From NCBI GenBank assembly GCA_964019695.1, contig OZ026515.1, positions 37,154,994-37,218,993 on the forward strand: a stretch of DNA of 64,000 nucleotides. The letters run 5' to 3'. A program made the position numbers and the translations under genes. Below are positions 1 to 10,621 of this stretch, in pieces; the stretch's first letter is position 1; each line of letters begins with the position of its first letter. Origin of the DNA: Loripinus fragilis (lineage: Eukaryota; Mollusca; Bivalvia; Lucinida; Lucinidae). Below the pieces are notes generated by a model. That model did no database searches. It was given only the letters and a program-made list of their open reading frames with translations, and was not told where the DNA came from.

Positions 1-1518
1 AATTGACAGAAATTTCTGAACATCGTAACTTTTATTATCGGAGCACTTGCATTTTTTCAAACATACGGAGCAGCATTTACAACAGGCACAGCTGCAGACT
101 GGTAGATCACAGCCCTCGCAGCACCCTAGATAAGCAGCGTAAATACGCAATTAAAATTCTCAAAAAAAGCAATTAAAATGAAATGTGTGCGTACCGAAAA
201 GCAATTCTAACGATCAGTATGCAATTACATGCGATGTCATTGCGTACCATTTGGTCCATTTCGTTTCCATTTGGGTAATAAACAAATGCCAGTGGGGTAT
301 TGATTTTTTTTTACTAGCGAGCGCGCAATATAACTCAGTTTATGAATAAAATATCGATGCCCAGTCCAGTATTTTGCGGAAAAACACTATGATGTAAGTG
401 AAACTTTGCAAAGTGTACACACTCGAATGTCAACAAAGGGATAAGATTTGCTTCAGGTACAATACTATCCGCTAGTTTGATACTTTAGAAAGGCAGGCGA
501 GGGGAGTGAATAAATATGCAAACACATTCCCGATGGCTTCATGCAATAAGAAAAACGTGTAATCACAGTAAAAAACGTGAAGTAAAAAAAATATGAAATG
601 CAAGTACGCAATTGAGGATAACCAGGTTGCGTAAATACCCAATTGACCCAAAAGCTTATCTAGGGCGCTGCCTCGCAAGGAACATTGTTGATTTCTGTGT
701 CGTCAGAGATCGACAAAACGTGCATGATCTGTTTTCTAATGCATTTTTCATGGGGATTTTTTACAATTTCAGATATGGTCTTTTCCGTTGTTTTAAGGGA
801 AGCAGAAAAATTATCATATAATATAATGCTATATCCATTCCTTCCATCTCTTGCTCATCTCCCTGCTTCTTGCCAGTATGATATAGTGGATTTAGGACAA
901 CCGATATGAACAACAAGACCTATATCAGGTATATCTATACCCATACCCAGCGCAACTGTGGCTATTATGCAGCAAATTTTACTGTCTTCCTTCGAAAACT
1001 GTTGCAATACTCTCTGTTTTGAACTCTCATGTGTACACTTATGAAACATCTCGATCAATAAATGATGAGAATCTTCGGTAAGATCGGCATATGCATATTT
1101 TCCCAAAGTATCTTTGAGTGCAATAAAGATCTCGGACACCATGTCAATCAATCTACAATAAATCACTGTTTTCTTGGAACGAGCACCCTTAGATTTGATA
1201 TGATCAACAAGCCAGAAGAGTTCAGTTACATAATCGCTTGATTTTTTTTTCTGACAGGAAATGAAGATGTTTGGCCTGTCTGCAGATTTAGCCACAGCAG
1301 TAGTTTTGTCCTCTTCCAACAGTAGAATTGAACATATGTCTTCCTTTACTTTTAACGTAGTCGTGGCAGTGACAGCTAGTATTGGAACCTTGAAAAAGCT
1401 TCGCAACTGGGACATTTCCTTGTAGTCTGGCCTGAAATCCTCTCCCCATTCTGACATGCAATGGGCTTTATCAAAAACAACAGAAGCAACCCACTCCTGC
1501 CAAATATCCGAAAGCATT
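1..1518 (-). pseudogene. RecQ-like DNA helicase pseudogene, partial, MITE-interrupted
   Basis: Superfamily-2 helicase of the RecQ type, read on the minus strand from about 1518 to 677 and again from 118 to beyond base 1. Visible motifs in order: a DEAH-box region degenerated to DKAH (VVFDKAHCMSEWG), motif III-like LAVTATT, motif IV-like VIYC, motif V ATVALGMGID, and motif VI QEAGR..RDG, in which a TGA at 855-857 falls between the R and the A. Beyond the stop the same frame stays open to 677. Deleting the element at 119-671 plus one CCTCG copy continues it into a cysteine-rich tail (about nine Cys within 30 residues), as expected after the RecQ core. The N-terminal half (Walker A) is absent; the reading frame runs into a second MITE copy at 1531. 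The mutated DEAH box, the nonsense codon and the insertion make it non-functional. RecQ-like helicases are often multicopy in molluscs; this copy could be a dispersed or TE-carried one. Confidence 0.85.
119..671. mobile_element. hAT-like MITE inserted in the helicase, 5-bp target duplication
   Basis: Terminal inverted repeats begin CAGCACCCTAGATAAGC on the left and, reverse complemented, CAGCGCCCTAGATAAGC on the right. The direct repeat CCTCG flanks both sides (114-118 and 672-676), and removing element plus one CCTCG restores the helicase frame exactly. No transposase coding is seen. TIRs starting CAG suggest hAT; the 5-bp duplication is shorter than the usual 8 bp. Confidence 0.8.
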
Positions 1519-1530
1519 ACAGTTCTTCTA

Positions 1531-1991
1531 ACGATCGGTATGCAATTACATGCAATGTCATTGCGTACCATTTGGTCCATTTCTTTTCCATTTGGGTAAT
1601 AAACAAATGCCAGTCGGGTATTGATTTTTTTTACCAGCGAGCGCTCAATATAACTCCAGTTTCATGAAAATATCGGTGCCCAGTCCAGTATTTTGCAAAA
1701 AAACACTATGATGAAAGTGAAACTTTTGCAAAGTGTACACGCTCAAATGTCAACAAGGGGATGAGTTTTGCTTCAGGTACGATAAAATCCGCTAGTTTGA
1801 TACTTTAGAAAGGCAGACAATAGGAGTGAATAAATATGCAAGCGCATTCCCGATGGCTTCATGCAATAAGAAAACGTGTAATCACGATGAAAAAAAAATA
1901 TGAAAATACGCAATTGTTTTTGCAAGTACGCAATTGAGGATAACACGTTGCTTAAATACCCAATTGACCCAAAAGCTTATCTAGGGCGCTG
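1531..1991. mobile_element. Second, left-truncated copy of the 119-671 MITE
   Basis: Highly similar to 208-671 in direct orientation, sharing the right end CTTATCTAGGGCGCTG, but lacking the left terminal 85-90 bases. It abuts the N-terminal edge of the helicase remnant and supplies the first 20 or so residues of that open frame, which are therefore not helicase. The junction may be an exon edge (an AG sits there on the minus strand) or a deletion. Confidence 0.75.
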
Positions 1992-2216
1992 ATTGCACTG
2001 TAGTATGTACTATGTTCCTGTTGCGATTCTTAACCTGACAGGTATTCTGCTTGCTTCATGCACACCTCCAGACGGGTTGAATAACAATGGATGACATTTC
2101 CCAGGAATAAGTAAGGGACAGTTCATATTCTTCAGGGTTGAGTACGAAGTGGCTTCAGATGTTAGTCTCCCAATCCAGTATGAGTTAACCGCTTTAGCAA
2201 CTCTAACTCTACATTG

Positions 2217-3661
2217 CTATTTACTTAACTTAGCCTCCATCAGATATAATGGTGAATCCAAATTATACTTGATCAGAAGCTCTTTAATAATCACGAACCA
2301 GCTGTGACTACTGTAAGACTTTATCGACATCTGCCATCGTCCAATTCGTTTCTCCACTGAATCATCACTCAGTCGATAAATACTTCCAAACAGTGCTAGT
2401 ACCCTCTTATGAATCATGGCTTCAGCGGGCAATATACCCGTAAGTATATGGACAGCAGGAGACGCTGTATTCGTTGGCAAGGATAAAATCTGCTTCAGGG
2501 ATGTTCTGAGGAATCTCTCCAAAGTGTCAAGGTTCGCCCTGGACGGCACCGCCACTTCCAAACCATACAGCAACACCCGTATTACGTATACTTGGAAAAT
2601 ATGCACCACTGTCTGAGGGTCCAGACCATTCTCCCCATGAAGACCTGCAGGCATCAAGCTGTACATAGAGCGTCTGGCCTTCTGTATATTCACTGTGACC
2701 TCCTCTGTGGCGAACTTCACTGTACCACGCGGCATACCCATATGTTTTGTTGATTCCACCTGGGGCATGGGGACACCACCCAAGTTCCACTCCCTGTCAC
2801 CTTCGTCTGGCCTTCTGTATATTCACTGTGACCTCCTCTGTGGCGAACTTCACTGTACCACGCGGCATACCCATATGTGTTGTTGATTCCACCTGGGGCA
2901 TAGGGACACCACCCAAGTTCCACTCCCTGCCACCCTTGCCAGCCATTGCCTTGCTAGCTGCTCTTTTACTCGGCTCTGCAACCACAATCACACTTTTCAC
3001 TGGCTGAAGTAGGTAATTCTCCATTCCACTGTAGTCAAATGCTATATCCAGCATCAGCTGTAACTCATCTGGATCGTCTGTCATAAGCAGGACATCATGG
3101 GCACAGGTGGGTGCACCGCAGAACACAGTACCAATGGAGGCCTCAAAACCAGATTTTTTCACCCTGAGCAATGCGTTATTTTTATACAACTTGTAACAGT
3201 CCGTGCTCAAAATTCCACCCTGTCGTACGCCTTGTTCGACTCAAAATTTTCCGGATAATAGGCCATTGATTCAGCTTCACTGCACTGACGGCTTCCTGGT
3301 ATAGACTATGAATCACTGACCAGCTTTTCCCTTCCACTCCTTTATTGTACAATTTATGTAAGAGACTGTCATGTGCCACCACATCAAATGCGGATTTCGC
3401 GTCAAGAAATGCAACATATGCTGTTTTATTCAGATCCTTACACTCCCTTAAATATTCTTCCAAGATTAGTGCACAGTTCATACATGATGACCCTTCTGTA
3501 AAGCCTCTCTGTAGATCACTTTGAACCTTATCTATAGCCGGGCGTATTGTTTTACGAAGCAACAGCTCCAAAATCTTAGACAGCACTGGAGTCACAGTAA
3601 TTCCACGGTAGTTTTTACTTTTATTATTTGAGCCTTTATTCTTAAACACAGGAGAGATCAA
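2217..3661 (-). pseudogene. Non-LTR (LINE) reverse transcriptase, decayed and 5' truncated
   Basis: Minus-strand reverse transcriptase of a LINE. From the N-terminal side: ISPVFKNKG, NYRGITV, the motif A region AFLDAKSAFDVV, QGVRQGGILSTD (in a second frame), the catalytic-loop region CAHDVLLMTDD, then a C-terminal part ending at 2217. A one-base deletion near 3232-3236 shifts frame between motif A and the QGVRQGG block. The second catalytic aspartate of the usual ADD loop reads His (GAT to CAT). A 133-bp tandem duplication (2672-2937) shifts frame again. No endonuclease domain is seen upstream of 3661, so the copy is 5' truncated, which is typical of LINE insertion. Clade uncertain (jockey/CR1-like). 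The 225 bases at 1992-2216 may be its 3' flank; nothing else was seen there. Confidence 0.85.
2672..2937. repeat. 133-bp tandem duplication inside the LINE
   Basis: The segment starting GTCTGGCCTTCTGTATATTC at 2672 recurs at 2805, a period of 133 bp with few mismatches. Because 133 is not a multiple of three it breaks the reverse-transcriptase frame, so the two frames overlap in protein content here. Confidence 0.9.
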
Positions 3662-4213
3662 ACGGGCATAAAGGTTTGGTCAAAACCTGAATTTGATGTG
3701 TGATTTGCACAAAGATTATATATACGGCTGACCGTAACAACAGCTAGGCCCTAGGGCAGTGTTGTCCCCAGGTCAGAAACGATCTGATAGGCATGAACAA
3801 CCCCAGTCTGCATTACTGAAAAGTACGGGGAAATGGGCGAAAAATGCAGCTGGAGTATACAACAATAACTAATTCCTTTAAATTAACTTACTTGTACTGA
3901 TTGCATGCAACACTATCAAATATGGCTTCAAATAACGAAAAAACTATCTCCCAACTTCTGATCTTTGCAGGTAAACCATTTTGTTTTCTGACCCCTAAAT
4001 AAAAGTTACTGATTGGATGAATGCAGAGGTGTGTCTTCGACTGCCCTGGTTCCCGACTTTCGGGAATATAGTCTCTGACTTCGGCCTTTGAGGAACAATC
4101 AATATTTTCACAACGGGAAGCAATTGTTTACGTCATCCATCTCTTCCGGGTCACCAAACTTTCATGGCATCTTACATGTATTTGATCTGATACGGCCTTA
4201 GTTTTCAAAGATT
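3662..4213. other. No recognised feature
   Basis: No coding or repeat signal was recognised. It would be the upstream region of the candidate small gene at 4214 if that gene is real. Confidence 0.4.
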
Positions 4214-4463
4214 ATGCTGTTACTAATAGTGCTGATTGCAATCGGTGTGAGTAAGTGAAAGGAATTAATTATTGTTGTGCTCTCCAACTGCATTTTTCAC
4301 GCATTTTCTCATATTCTTTACAGTTCAGTGTTGTACATGCCTATCAGATCGTGTCAGACCTGGGGATCTTCTATGTTTAACTGTCATCTGTATGCAAACA
4401 CAAGAGAATCGGGAAAATTTTAAAGTTGCATTTTGCTTCCACATCCCTTGGGCATATTTCTAG
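4214..4463 (+). CDS. Candidate two-exon small secreted cysteine-rich peptide
   Basis: Speculative gene. Exon 1 (4214-4246) is ATG plus ten codons, nearly all hydrophobic (MLLLIVLIAIG), like the core of a signal peptide, followed by a strong donor GTGAGT. A short intron (4247-4328, 82 bp) ends in a pyrimidine-rich tract and TTCAG. Exon 2 (4329-4463) continues in phase: CC-x-C-x11-C-x4-C-x14-C, then a TAG stop at 4461. The product would be 56 residues with six cysteines, enough for three disulphides. No family was recognised. A weaker alternative pairing (donor after base 4244, acceptor at 4323) also keeps the cysteine frame and adds VQ. Against it: the intron is short, no poly(A) signal was seen, and open frames of this size occur by chance in repeat-rich DNA. 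Confidence 0.22.
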
Positions 4464-4496
4464 GCCAAGAGTTTGTCCCGGAAGCAATATTTGTTA

Positions 4497-4562
4497 AAAC
4501 TGATGGGTAAGAAAATATTTATAATTTTACGCTCCAAAATTTTGTTATTCTAAACCTTTGTT
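4497..4562 (-). mobile_element. End fragment of the CAGATAAG MITE family
   Basis: Contains TGATGGGTAAGAAAATATTT, ATTTTACGCTC and a degenerate terminal TCTAAACCTTTG, matching one end of the MITE copies at 30.9 kb and 58.5 kb. Confidence 0.5.
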
Positions 4563-4868
4563 AATACTGATGTATATTATTGACTATTGTGTGATTGGAT
4601 ATGATGTGATATTCACCAGAGGATACCAATATTGACCTAGGCAATAGCCAGGGTCAGTATTATAATTATATTGGTATTCGATGGTGGATATCAACCTCTA
4701 CCCCATTTACCCACTATGGCGGTGTGTATAGAGGGACCTTTTATCACAATGTAACTGTAGAATTTTTTCTGTCCTTCTGATTTTATCTACACTTAAAGCA
4801 TCCATCTGTTGACCGTACATGTAAGCTACAACTCTAGAAAAGAGGGCTTTGAGCATTTAGGGACAATG

Positions 4869-5043
4869 CAGAACGCAGTGGCTCAGTGGTAGAGTGATAG
4901 GGTTGCTGGTTCGCGGAGTCACTGTGGAGTCACTGTGTTATGTCCTTGAGCAAGACACTATCCTCAGCTTAGTACTGGTTCAACCCAGGAAGATCCGCCC
5001 TGACATAATTGTTGACTGAGATGTAAAGAATCAAACAAACAAA
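4869..5043 (+). mobile_element. tRNA-derived SINE with 15-bp target duplications
   Basis: Begins with a tRNA-like region (box A TGGCTCAGTGG; box B-like GGTTCGCGG), continues through TGTCCTTGAGCAAGACACT and GTTGACTGAGATGTAAAG, and ends in an AATCAAACAAACAAAC tail. The perfect direct repeat CATTTAGGGACAATG flanks it (4854-4868 and 5044-5058), showing LINE-type target-primed insertion. Confidence 0.85.
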
Positions 5044-5058
5044 CATTTAGGGACAATG

Positions 5059-6220
5059 TCACACCGTCCAACGCGATTAGTTTAGCACAGATGATGCATT
5101 TAGCACAGATGGCTCAGATCGATGGCGTTTTTAGTAGGATGTAAGTATGGAAGTGATTTAAACAGTTCCCGCAGGATATGATCCAAACCAATGGTGAATA
5201 TCAATTAGGTATTGATTAGTCTACCAGTATACATAATTGGGAATTGGGCTCTGATGGCCTTTTGATGTATGAGCAATCAATTGAAATAGGTGCATTTTTC
5301 AAAGAAATATATTTTTTTAAAAAAAAAAAAAACCTGGCTCAAAATCACATTTATTCATCATTTATCAGAAATGTACCTATTGCATGAGAAAGCTCAACAA
5401 TCTTTCTTATCACCCTTTAGTTTAATAAATCAATAAAACATGAGCACTCATGTAAGACCCTCCATTTATCCACAGACCTCGTTTGACTGAGTTTCAGATT
5501 TTCTCCACAAAAACATATAGTGAGGATAGTACTCATCGGGAAGTATCTAAGTATCTGTGAAAAGGAATATAAGACTCTATCATGAGTGTGAGGATAGGAT
5601 AGAAATATCTGTCCAGAGGATCGCCGTTTGGCATCACGAGTGATGACAAATAGTGATCTCGAGGGACATATTTTTCTATCATCCTACCCTCACACTGATA
5701 ATGGATTCTTTTACTTGCTCACCACTGTTTTTATTTATTTATTATTTTATTTATGTATTTATTTTAAAATAAGCTTCCAGAAGTCCCGGAATAGGCTAAG
5801 GTGCAATTTCACATGACATTACTTGATATCCTGAGTAAGATAGTATGGGTAAGATGCCAGGGTAAAATCTCAGATATCCTTATCCGGTGTGCAAGAAAAT
5901 TTGGTCTCACTGGATTTCTTATAAATTTCATGAACCCTTTTCTTTTTCTATGCCACAAATCTGAGCCAGTTTTTCTATTGATTTTGTGACAAATAAGCTT
6001 GTATGAATCATAATTTTCAAGCGGTAACAGCTTTCAGATACGAGTAAGTTGCTCAGACTAGTCACCTCATCCTCCTTACACTGTTGGACATCATCTTATG
6101 CAAAACTGTCAAAAGTGATTTTACATTGTTTTTGACTTCATAGTTTTACAGTTTTTGCAGAAGTTACACATGAGCCATCATAGAACCAAAACTCATTAAA
6201 TCTGATCTTATTAATTTATT
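5059..6220. other. No gene; one long hairpin and an A-tract
   Basis: No coding signal recognised. An imperfect palindrome spans 5583-5701 (TGAGTGTGAGGATAGGATAG against CTATCATCCTACCCTCACAC). A T7-A13 run lies near 5313-5333. 5406-5470 resembles part of the repeats at 15.9 kb and 57.6 kb. Confidence 0.5.
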
Positions 6221-7777
6221 TTAGCTCACCTGAGCCTAAGGTGAGCTATTGTGATCCATCTTAGTCTGTTATGTGTCCGTCGTCCGTAAACTTTTTCTTT
6301 AAACGACATCTCCTCCTGAACCGGAACTACCTGTCCCAATTTAGAATAACTTCACATGACTGTTTCCCATGATGCCCTCTTCCAAAATTGCATAAATGGT
6401 TCCGCTCCACTGAACAGCAGGGCCACTAGAGCTCCTGATAAGAAATATTTTAAGCAACATCTCCTTGAACCACTGGCCCAAGTTCAAAAAAAATCACAGA
6501 TTTGTTCCTCATAATACCTTCACCAAAATTGCATAAATGATTCCTCTCCGATGAACAAAAGGGCTGACAGAGTTCTAGATAAGAAATATCTTTAAATGGC
6601 ATTTCCTCCTGAACCACTGGTCCAAATTCAAAATAATTTCACATTGTTCCCCATGATGCCTTCTAATAAAATTGCACAAATGGTTCCGCTTTTCGGAACA
6701 AAGGGGCTGCCAGAGCTCTAGATCATAACAACATCTCCTGAACCACTGGTCCAAAATCAATATAATTACACAGAATTGTTCCTCATGATACCCTCTACCA
6801 AAATTGCGCAAATGGTTCAGCTCGCTGCCAGAGCTCTAGATTAGAAATGTCTTTAAACGACCTCTCCTGAGCCATTGGTCCAAATTCAAAATAATTTCAC
6901 AGAATTGTTCATGATGCCCTTTACCAAAATTGCACTTATGGTTCTGCTCCGCTGAACAAAGGGCCACCAGAGCTCTAAGATAAGAAATATCTTTAAACAT
7001 CTCCTCCTGAACCGCTGATTCAAATTCAAAATAATTTCACAGAATAGTTCCTCATGATACCCTCTACCATTGCACAAATGGTACTGCTCCACTGTACAAA
7101 AGGGCCGCCAGAGCTCTAGATAAGATATATCTTTAAACAACATATCCTCCTTAACCACTGGTGCAAATTCAAATTAATTTCACAGAATTGTTCCTCATGA
7201 TGCTTTCTACCAAACTTGCATAAATGGTTCGGCTCTCCACTGAACAAAGGGGCTGCCAGAGCTCTAGATTAGAAATGTCTTTAAAAGACATCTCCTGAGC
7301 CACTGGTCCAAGTTCAAAATAATTTCACAGAATTGTTCCTCATGATGGCTTCTACCAAAATTGCACAAACCAATTTGCTCAGTCAAATAAAGGTGTTGCC
7401 AGTACTCTAGATGAGAAATGTCTTTAAACGACATCTCCTGAACCACTGGTCCAAATTTAAAATAATTTCATAGAAATGTTCCTCATGCTCTCTACCAAAA
7501 TTGCACAAATGGTTTTGCTCCCCCAAAAAGGGGCTGCCAGAATTCTAGATAAGAAATATGTTCAAACGATTTCTCCTGAACCACTTGACAATGTCCAAAA
7601 TCAAGATAATTTTACAGAAATGGTCCTCATATTGCCCTCTTCCAAAATTGATCAGAAGGTTCAGCTTGGCTGAACAGCATGGCTACCAGAGCTAAATATA
7701 ATAAAACCTTGCCAATACATCATCTACTCATGTGCCAGGACTCAGGTGAGCAATCTAGGATCCTATGGCTCTCTTGT
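6221..7777 (+). repeat. AGCTCACC element with about ten 140-bp tandem units
   Basis: Starts TTTTAGCTCACCTGAGCC, then TGTCCGTCGTCCGT, and ends CTCAGGTGAGC followed by CTCTTGTTTT. The interior is an array of about ten degenerate units of 130-150 bp, each carrying CTCCTGAACCACTGGTCC, AAAATAATTTCACAGAA, CCAAAATTGCACAAATGG and GCCAGAGCTCTAGAT. Unit anchors fall near 6311, 6450, 6605, 6735, 6866, 7002, 7145, 7290, 7434 and 7572. Short open frames here are by-products. Confidence 0.85.
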
Positions 7778-7794
7778 TTTAATTACTGTTAAAG

Positions 7795-8000
7795 TAAACG
7801 CCCAATTTTAATTGAACTTTTTGAGCATAAAGTTGTTATTATGTTCTTACTTGTCAGTTTAAACATGTTTTGGGTGCTGAAAAGAACCATCTAATTGTGA
7901 CGGTTCTTTTGAGCATCCATTGCATTATCATAATCATGTTTTTGTTGAGGAAAAGGTAGATTTTAAATTGCCCCCTTTTCTGCAGGCCTGGGCTAAGCCA
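7795..8000 (+). mobile_element. Degenerate CAGATAAG-family MITE copy
   Basis: Carries AAACATGTTTTGGGTGCT, the hairpin AAAGAACCATCTAATTGTGACGGTTC (imperfect) and a terminal GCAGGCCTGGGC. Confidence 0.55.
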
Positions 8001-8013
8001 AAATCTGATGTTT

Positions 8014-8385
8014 TTTTTTAGCTCACCTGAGCTGTCTGCATTTCCCACCACTTTCAAAGATCTGCAAAATGGCTTAATCAATCAAAGGTAACTCCTACGT
8101 GGAGCTTCCTTGGGAAGGGAGAACAAAAGATTTGTACAAATGCACCAGTGTACATGACCAAAATGGCCAACATGCCCATATATGGTAAAACACTTCAAAC
8201 ATTTTCTTCTTCAGAACCAGAAGTCTGATGATCTTGAAACTTGGCACTCAAGGTCTACGGAAGTTTGTATAAATGATGACCCTAGGTTGACATTGACCTA
8301 CTTAGTGGCAAGGTTAAATTTTCAATTCTAAATTAGTAAGTGATTTATGAACAATAGGTCATTTGTTTTAGCCCAGATGGGCATC
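8014..8385 (+). repeat. Fragment of the AGCTCACC / GACCTTGACC repeat
   Basis: Begins TTTTTTTTAGCTCACCTGAGC and contains CATGACCAAAATGGCC, CCATATATGGTAAAAC, CAGAACCAGAAG and TAGGTTGACATTGACCTACTTA, the same blocks as in the 23.4 kb and 49.9 kb elements. Confidence 0.7.
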
Positions 8386-8525
8386 TGAGCTTGTTTGAGT
8401 CTCACCGCAGGTGGAGCTACTGTGCTAGACACTTTATGCGCTGCTTAGTACTGGTTCCACCCAGGAACTTGTCCGGATGTGTTTGAAATAATTGTTGACT
8501 GGGACGTAAAACATCAACACAAAGC
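8386..8525 (+). mobile_element. SINE fragment related to the 4.9 kb copy
   Basis: Shares GAGTCTCACCGCAGGTGGAG, CTTAGTACTGGTTCCACCCA and ATTGTTGACTGGGACGTAAA. The tRNA-like head is mostly missing. Confidence 0.5.
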
Positions 8526-8560
8526 ATTTGAGCCATTAATCCTAATTATTGTTTGATATT

Positions 8561-8935
8561 TTTATGCCCGCCAAAAAGACTTAGGGAGGCATATGCTTAT
8601 CACACTGTCCGTCAGTAGTGTCCGTCGGTCTGTCTGCATCTTGTCCGGTACATATCTCCTATGTTATTTAAGGTAGGAATCCCAAATTTGGTATGTGGAT
8701 GCATCTTGGGGTGACAGAGTGTAGCATACCATTTTTGGGTTTATTTGATCTTGACCTCTGACCTAGTTTCTACAAATGTGTCAGGTGCTAGACCCATTCC
8801 TTTGGGGCAGTTGTCATGTTACTGTGACATTTCCTGTTGCAAGTCAAATTTTGCCCATAGTGCATCATTACATCACTTCTTAATTTTCACCGTGTAGGTA
8901 ACATGGGCAAGGTGAGCATTTTAAAACTCTTTGAT
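8561..8935 (+). repeat. GCCCGCC / GTCCGTC-type dispersed repeat fragment
   Basis: TTTATGCCCGCCAAAAAGAC leads into TGTCCGTCAGTAGTGTCCGT and GTACATATCTCCTATG, an arrangement resembling the start of the 56.1 kb element (variable head, GTCCGTC stretch, then a degenerate body). No coding seen. Confidence 0.5.
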
Positions 8936-8949
8936 TCTATGGATTTAAC

Positions 8950-9132
8950 CCTTTTCACAAAAAATTTCAGCGTAAAATTGTAAATATTTACTTACCCAAA
9001 ATTTTTAGCATATGTTTTGAGACCTTAAAAGAACCGTCTCATTGAGACGGTTCTTTTGAATACCCACAACATATGTTTTGGTACGAAATGATAAAATTAT
9101 TTTCCGTCTCACACTCTTTAACTAAAGGCCTG
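8950..9132 (+). mobile_element. CAGATAAG-family MITE
   Basis: TTTCAGCGTAAAATTGTAAA, a perfect central hairpin AAAAGAACCGTCTC-ATT-GAGACGGTTCTTTT, the flanking motif CATATGTTTT on both sides, and the right end AAAGGCCTG. Confidence 0.75.
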
Positions 9133-9253
9133 CTTTTCATTCTGACGGATTATCCTGTACCTAATGGAATTGTCAATTTTGTATATTAAGGGGTTGCGGG
9201 TCAAAAATTCTATAAAATGATGTATTTCTGTTCCTGAAGATTGTTTTTATCGT

Positions 9254-9322
9254 AGCAAACAGTGCAGACCCTGATGAGATGTTGCCTTATACAACATTTC
9301 ATCTGGATCTTCACTGTTTGCC
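9254..9322. repeat. CAAACAGTG hairpin module
   Basis: Imperfect palindrome running from GCAAACAGTGCAGACCCTGA to TCTGGATCTTCACTGTTTGC, with an inner ATGTTG/CAACAT stem. Same core as the hairpin at 15324-15388. Confidence 0.7.
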
Positions 9323-9781
9323 ACGGTAGTAAAATGTACCTGTTTACAGCTATCCAGAAAGAAAAGGTCAACCTAGATGTGCACTTAATGTGCACCTAGG
9401 CAACTTATTGCTTTATCTTGCCCTAGAAAGTACATTTCATCAAGTTATTTATGCGCTGGAAACCATATGAGAAAAGGGTTTCTAAGTAATCAAAAGAAAT
9501 AAATTATGATCTTCCGAACAACATGAGAACTTCAATGTCTTATTATCAGTTGTCACTATGGCTCGATTGAAAAAGTAGATTATAATGAAATCTGTCGCCT
9601 AATGTCTTTACAGTGTTATTACTGAAGCCTGCATGCCAGGATCAATCCGAGTGCTGACCTTGACCTTGTTATGAAGATAAGTTTATTGTCCTATCCAGTT
9701 GACAGTTATCAAAATCCCGTTAAGGTAAGTAAGGCTTTTAAGGATGTTTGTGGTCTACCTTCTTATGCTGAGCCAACATCA

Positions 9782-9973
9782 CAGGTTTAGATAAACAAAT
9801 ATTTTCAGCGTAATATTGTAAATATTTTCTTGCCCATAATTTTTTTGATATTTTTGAGTGCTCAAAAGAACCGTCTCATTGAGACGGTTCTTTTTAGTAC
9901 CAACAACATATGTTTTGGTTGAGAAATAAGAAAATTATTCTTCTGTTACGCACTCTACACTAAAGTGCTGAAC
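9782..9973 (+). mobile_element. CAGATAAG-family MITE
   Basis: Left end CAGGTTTAGATAAAC, then TTTTCAGCGTAATATTG, the central GTCTCATTGAGAC hairpin, ACATATGTTTTGG and a degenerate right end. Confidence 0.75.
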
Positions 9974-10371
9974 ATATACCATATTGGCCTCGACGCGAGA
10001 AATCCTGACTGTTGCATGTGAAAAACAAGGCGCAGACTACAGACCAGCTGCGCATCTGCGCAGTCTGGTCAGCGACTATGTAATTCACTAATTGTAAAGT
10101 ATACTATTTACACTTGCTTTATGAGAAGTTTCGATAGTCTAGCTGGTCTGTCAGATCTGGTCACTGAATGTAAAACTTAAGGTTTTTAGGCGGTTTTGTC
10201 AGCCTCTATATTCAGAACTGGAAAGAGCCTCATAAGATTTCCCAATCAGAACCGACAGTTCTTTCTATGTAGTATCCTACCCATGATTTAGAGCTCTTAT
10301 CAATCCAAGATATAGCACCTAAGATGATTAAATCCAAGATAATGCCAGGAATAATGCTCCTGAAATTATAA

Positions 10372-10564
10372 AACTATCCACTGATAAGGAAATTTTATGA
10401 GCGTAAAATTGTAATTATTTTCTTACCCATCAATTTAAACATGTGTTTTGGGTGCTCAAAAGAACCGTCTCATTGAGACGGTTCTTTTGAGTACCCACAA
10501 CATATGTTTTGGATGAGAAATGAAGAAAATAGTTTTCCAATACACACACTTATCTGGAGCCCTG
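10372..10564 (+). mobile_element. CAGATAAG-family MITE
   Basis: CTGATAAGGAAATTTTATGA left end, perfect GTCTCATTGAGAC-centred hairpin, right end CTTATCTGGAGCCCTG. Its TIR partner is at 59.4 kb. Confidence 0.75.
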
Positions 10565-10621
10565 CACTCAGTCAATCATTTTAATCTGTGGCATGTTCAA
10601 TTTTAATTCTTTCAATTTTTT

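Noticed and set aside
855..1580. An intact small helicase gene beginning at 1580
   Set aside because: The first 20 residues come from a MITE, the DEAH box is mutated, the ATP-binding half is absent, and the stop interrupts motif VI with coding similarity continuing past it.
209..1991. LTR retrotransposon with the 209-671 and 1531-1991 direct repeats as LTRs
   Set aside because: The repeat is a MITE with its own inverted ends and target duplication, the interior is a host-type helicase on the opposite strand, and no gag/pol, primer-binding site or TG..CA ends exist.
6221..7777. CRISPR-like array from the regularly spaced repeats
   Set aside because: Units are 130-150 bp, degenerate throughout, with no unique spacers, in a eukaryotic dispersed repeat.
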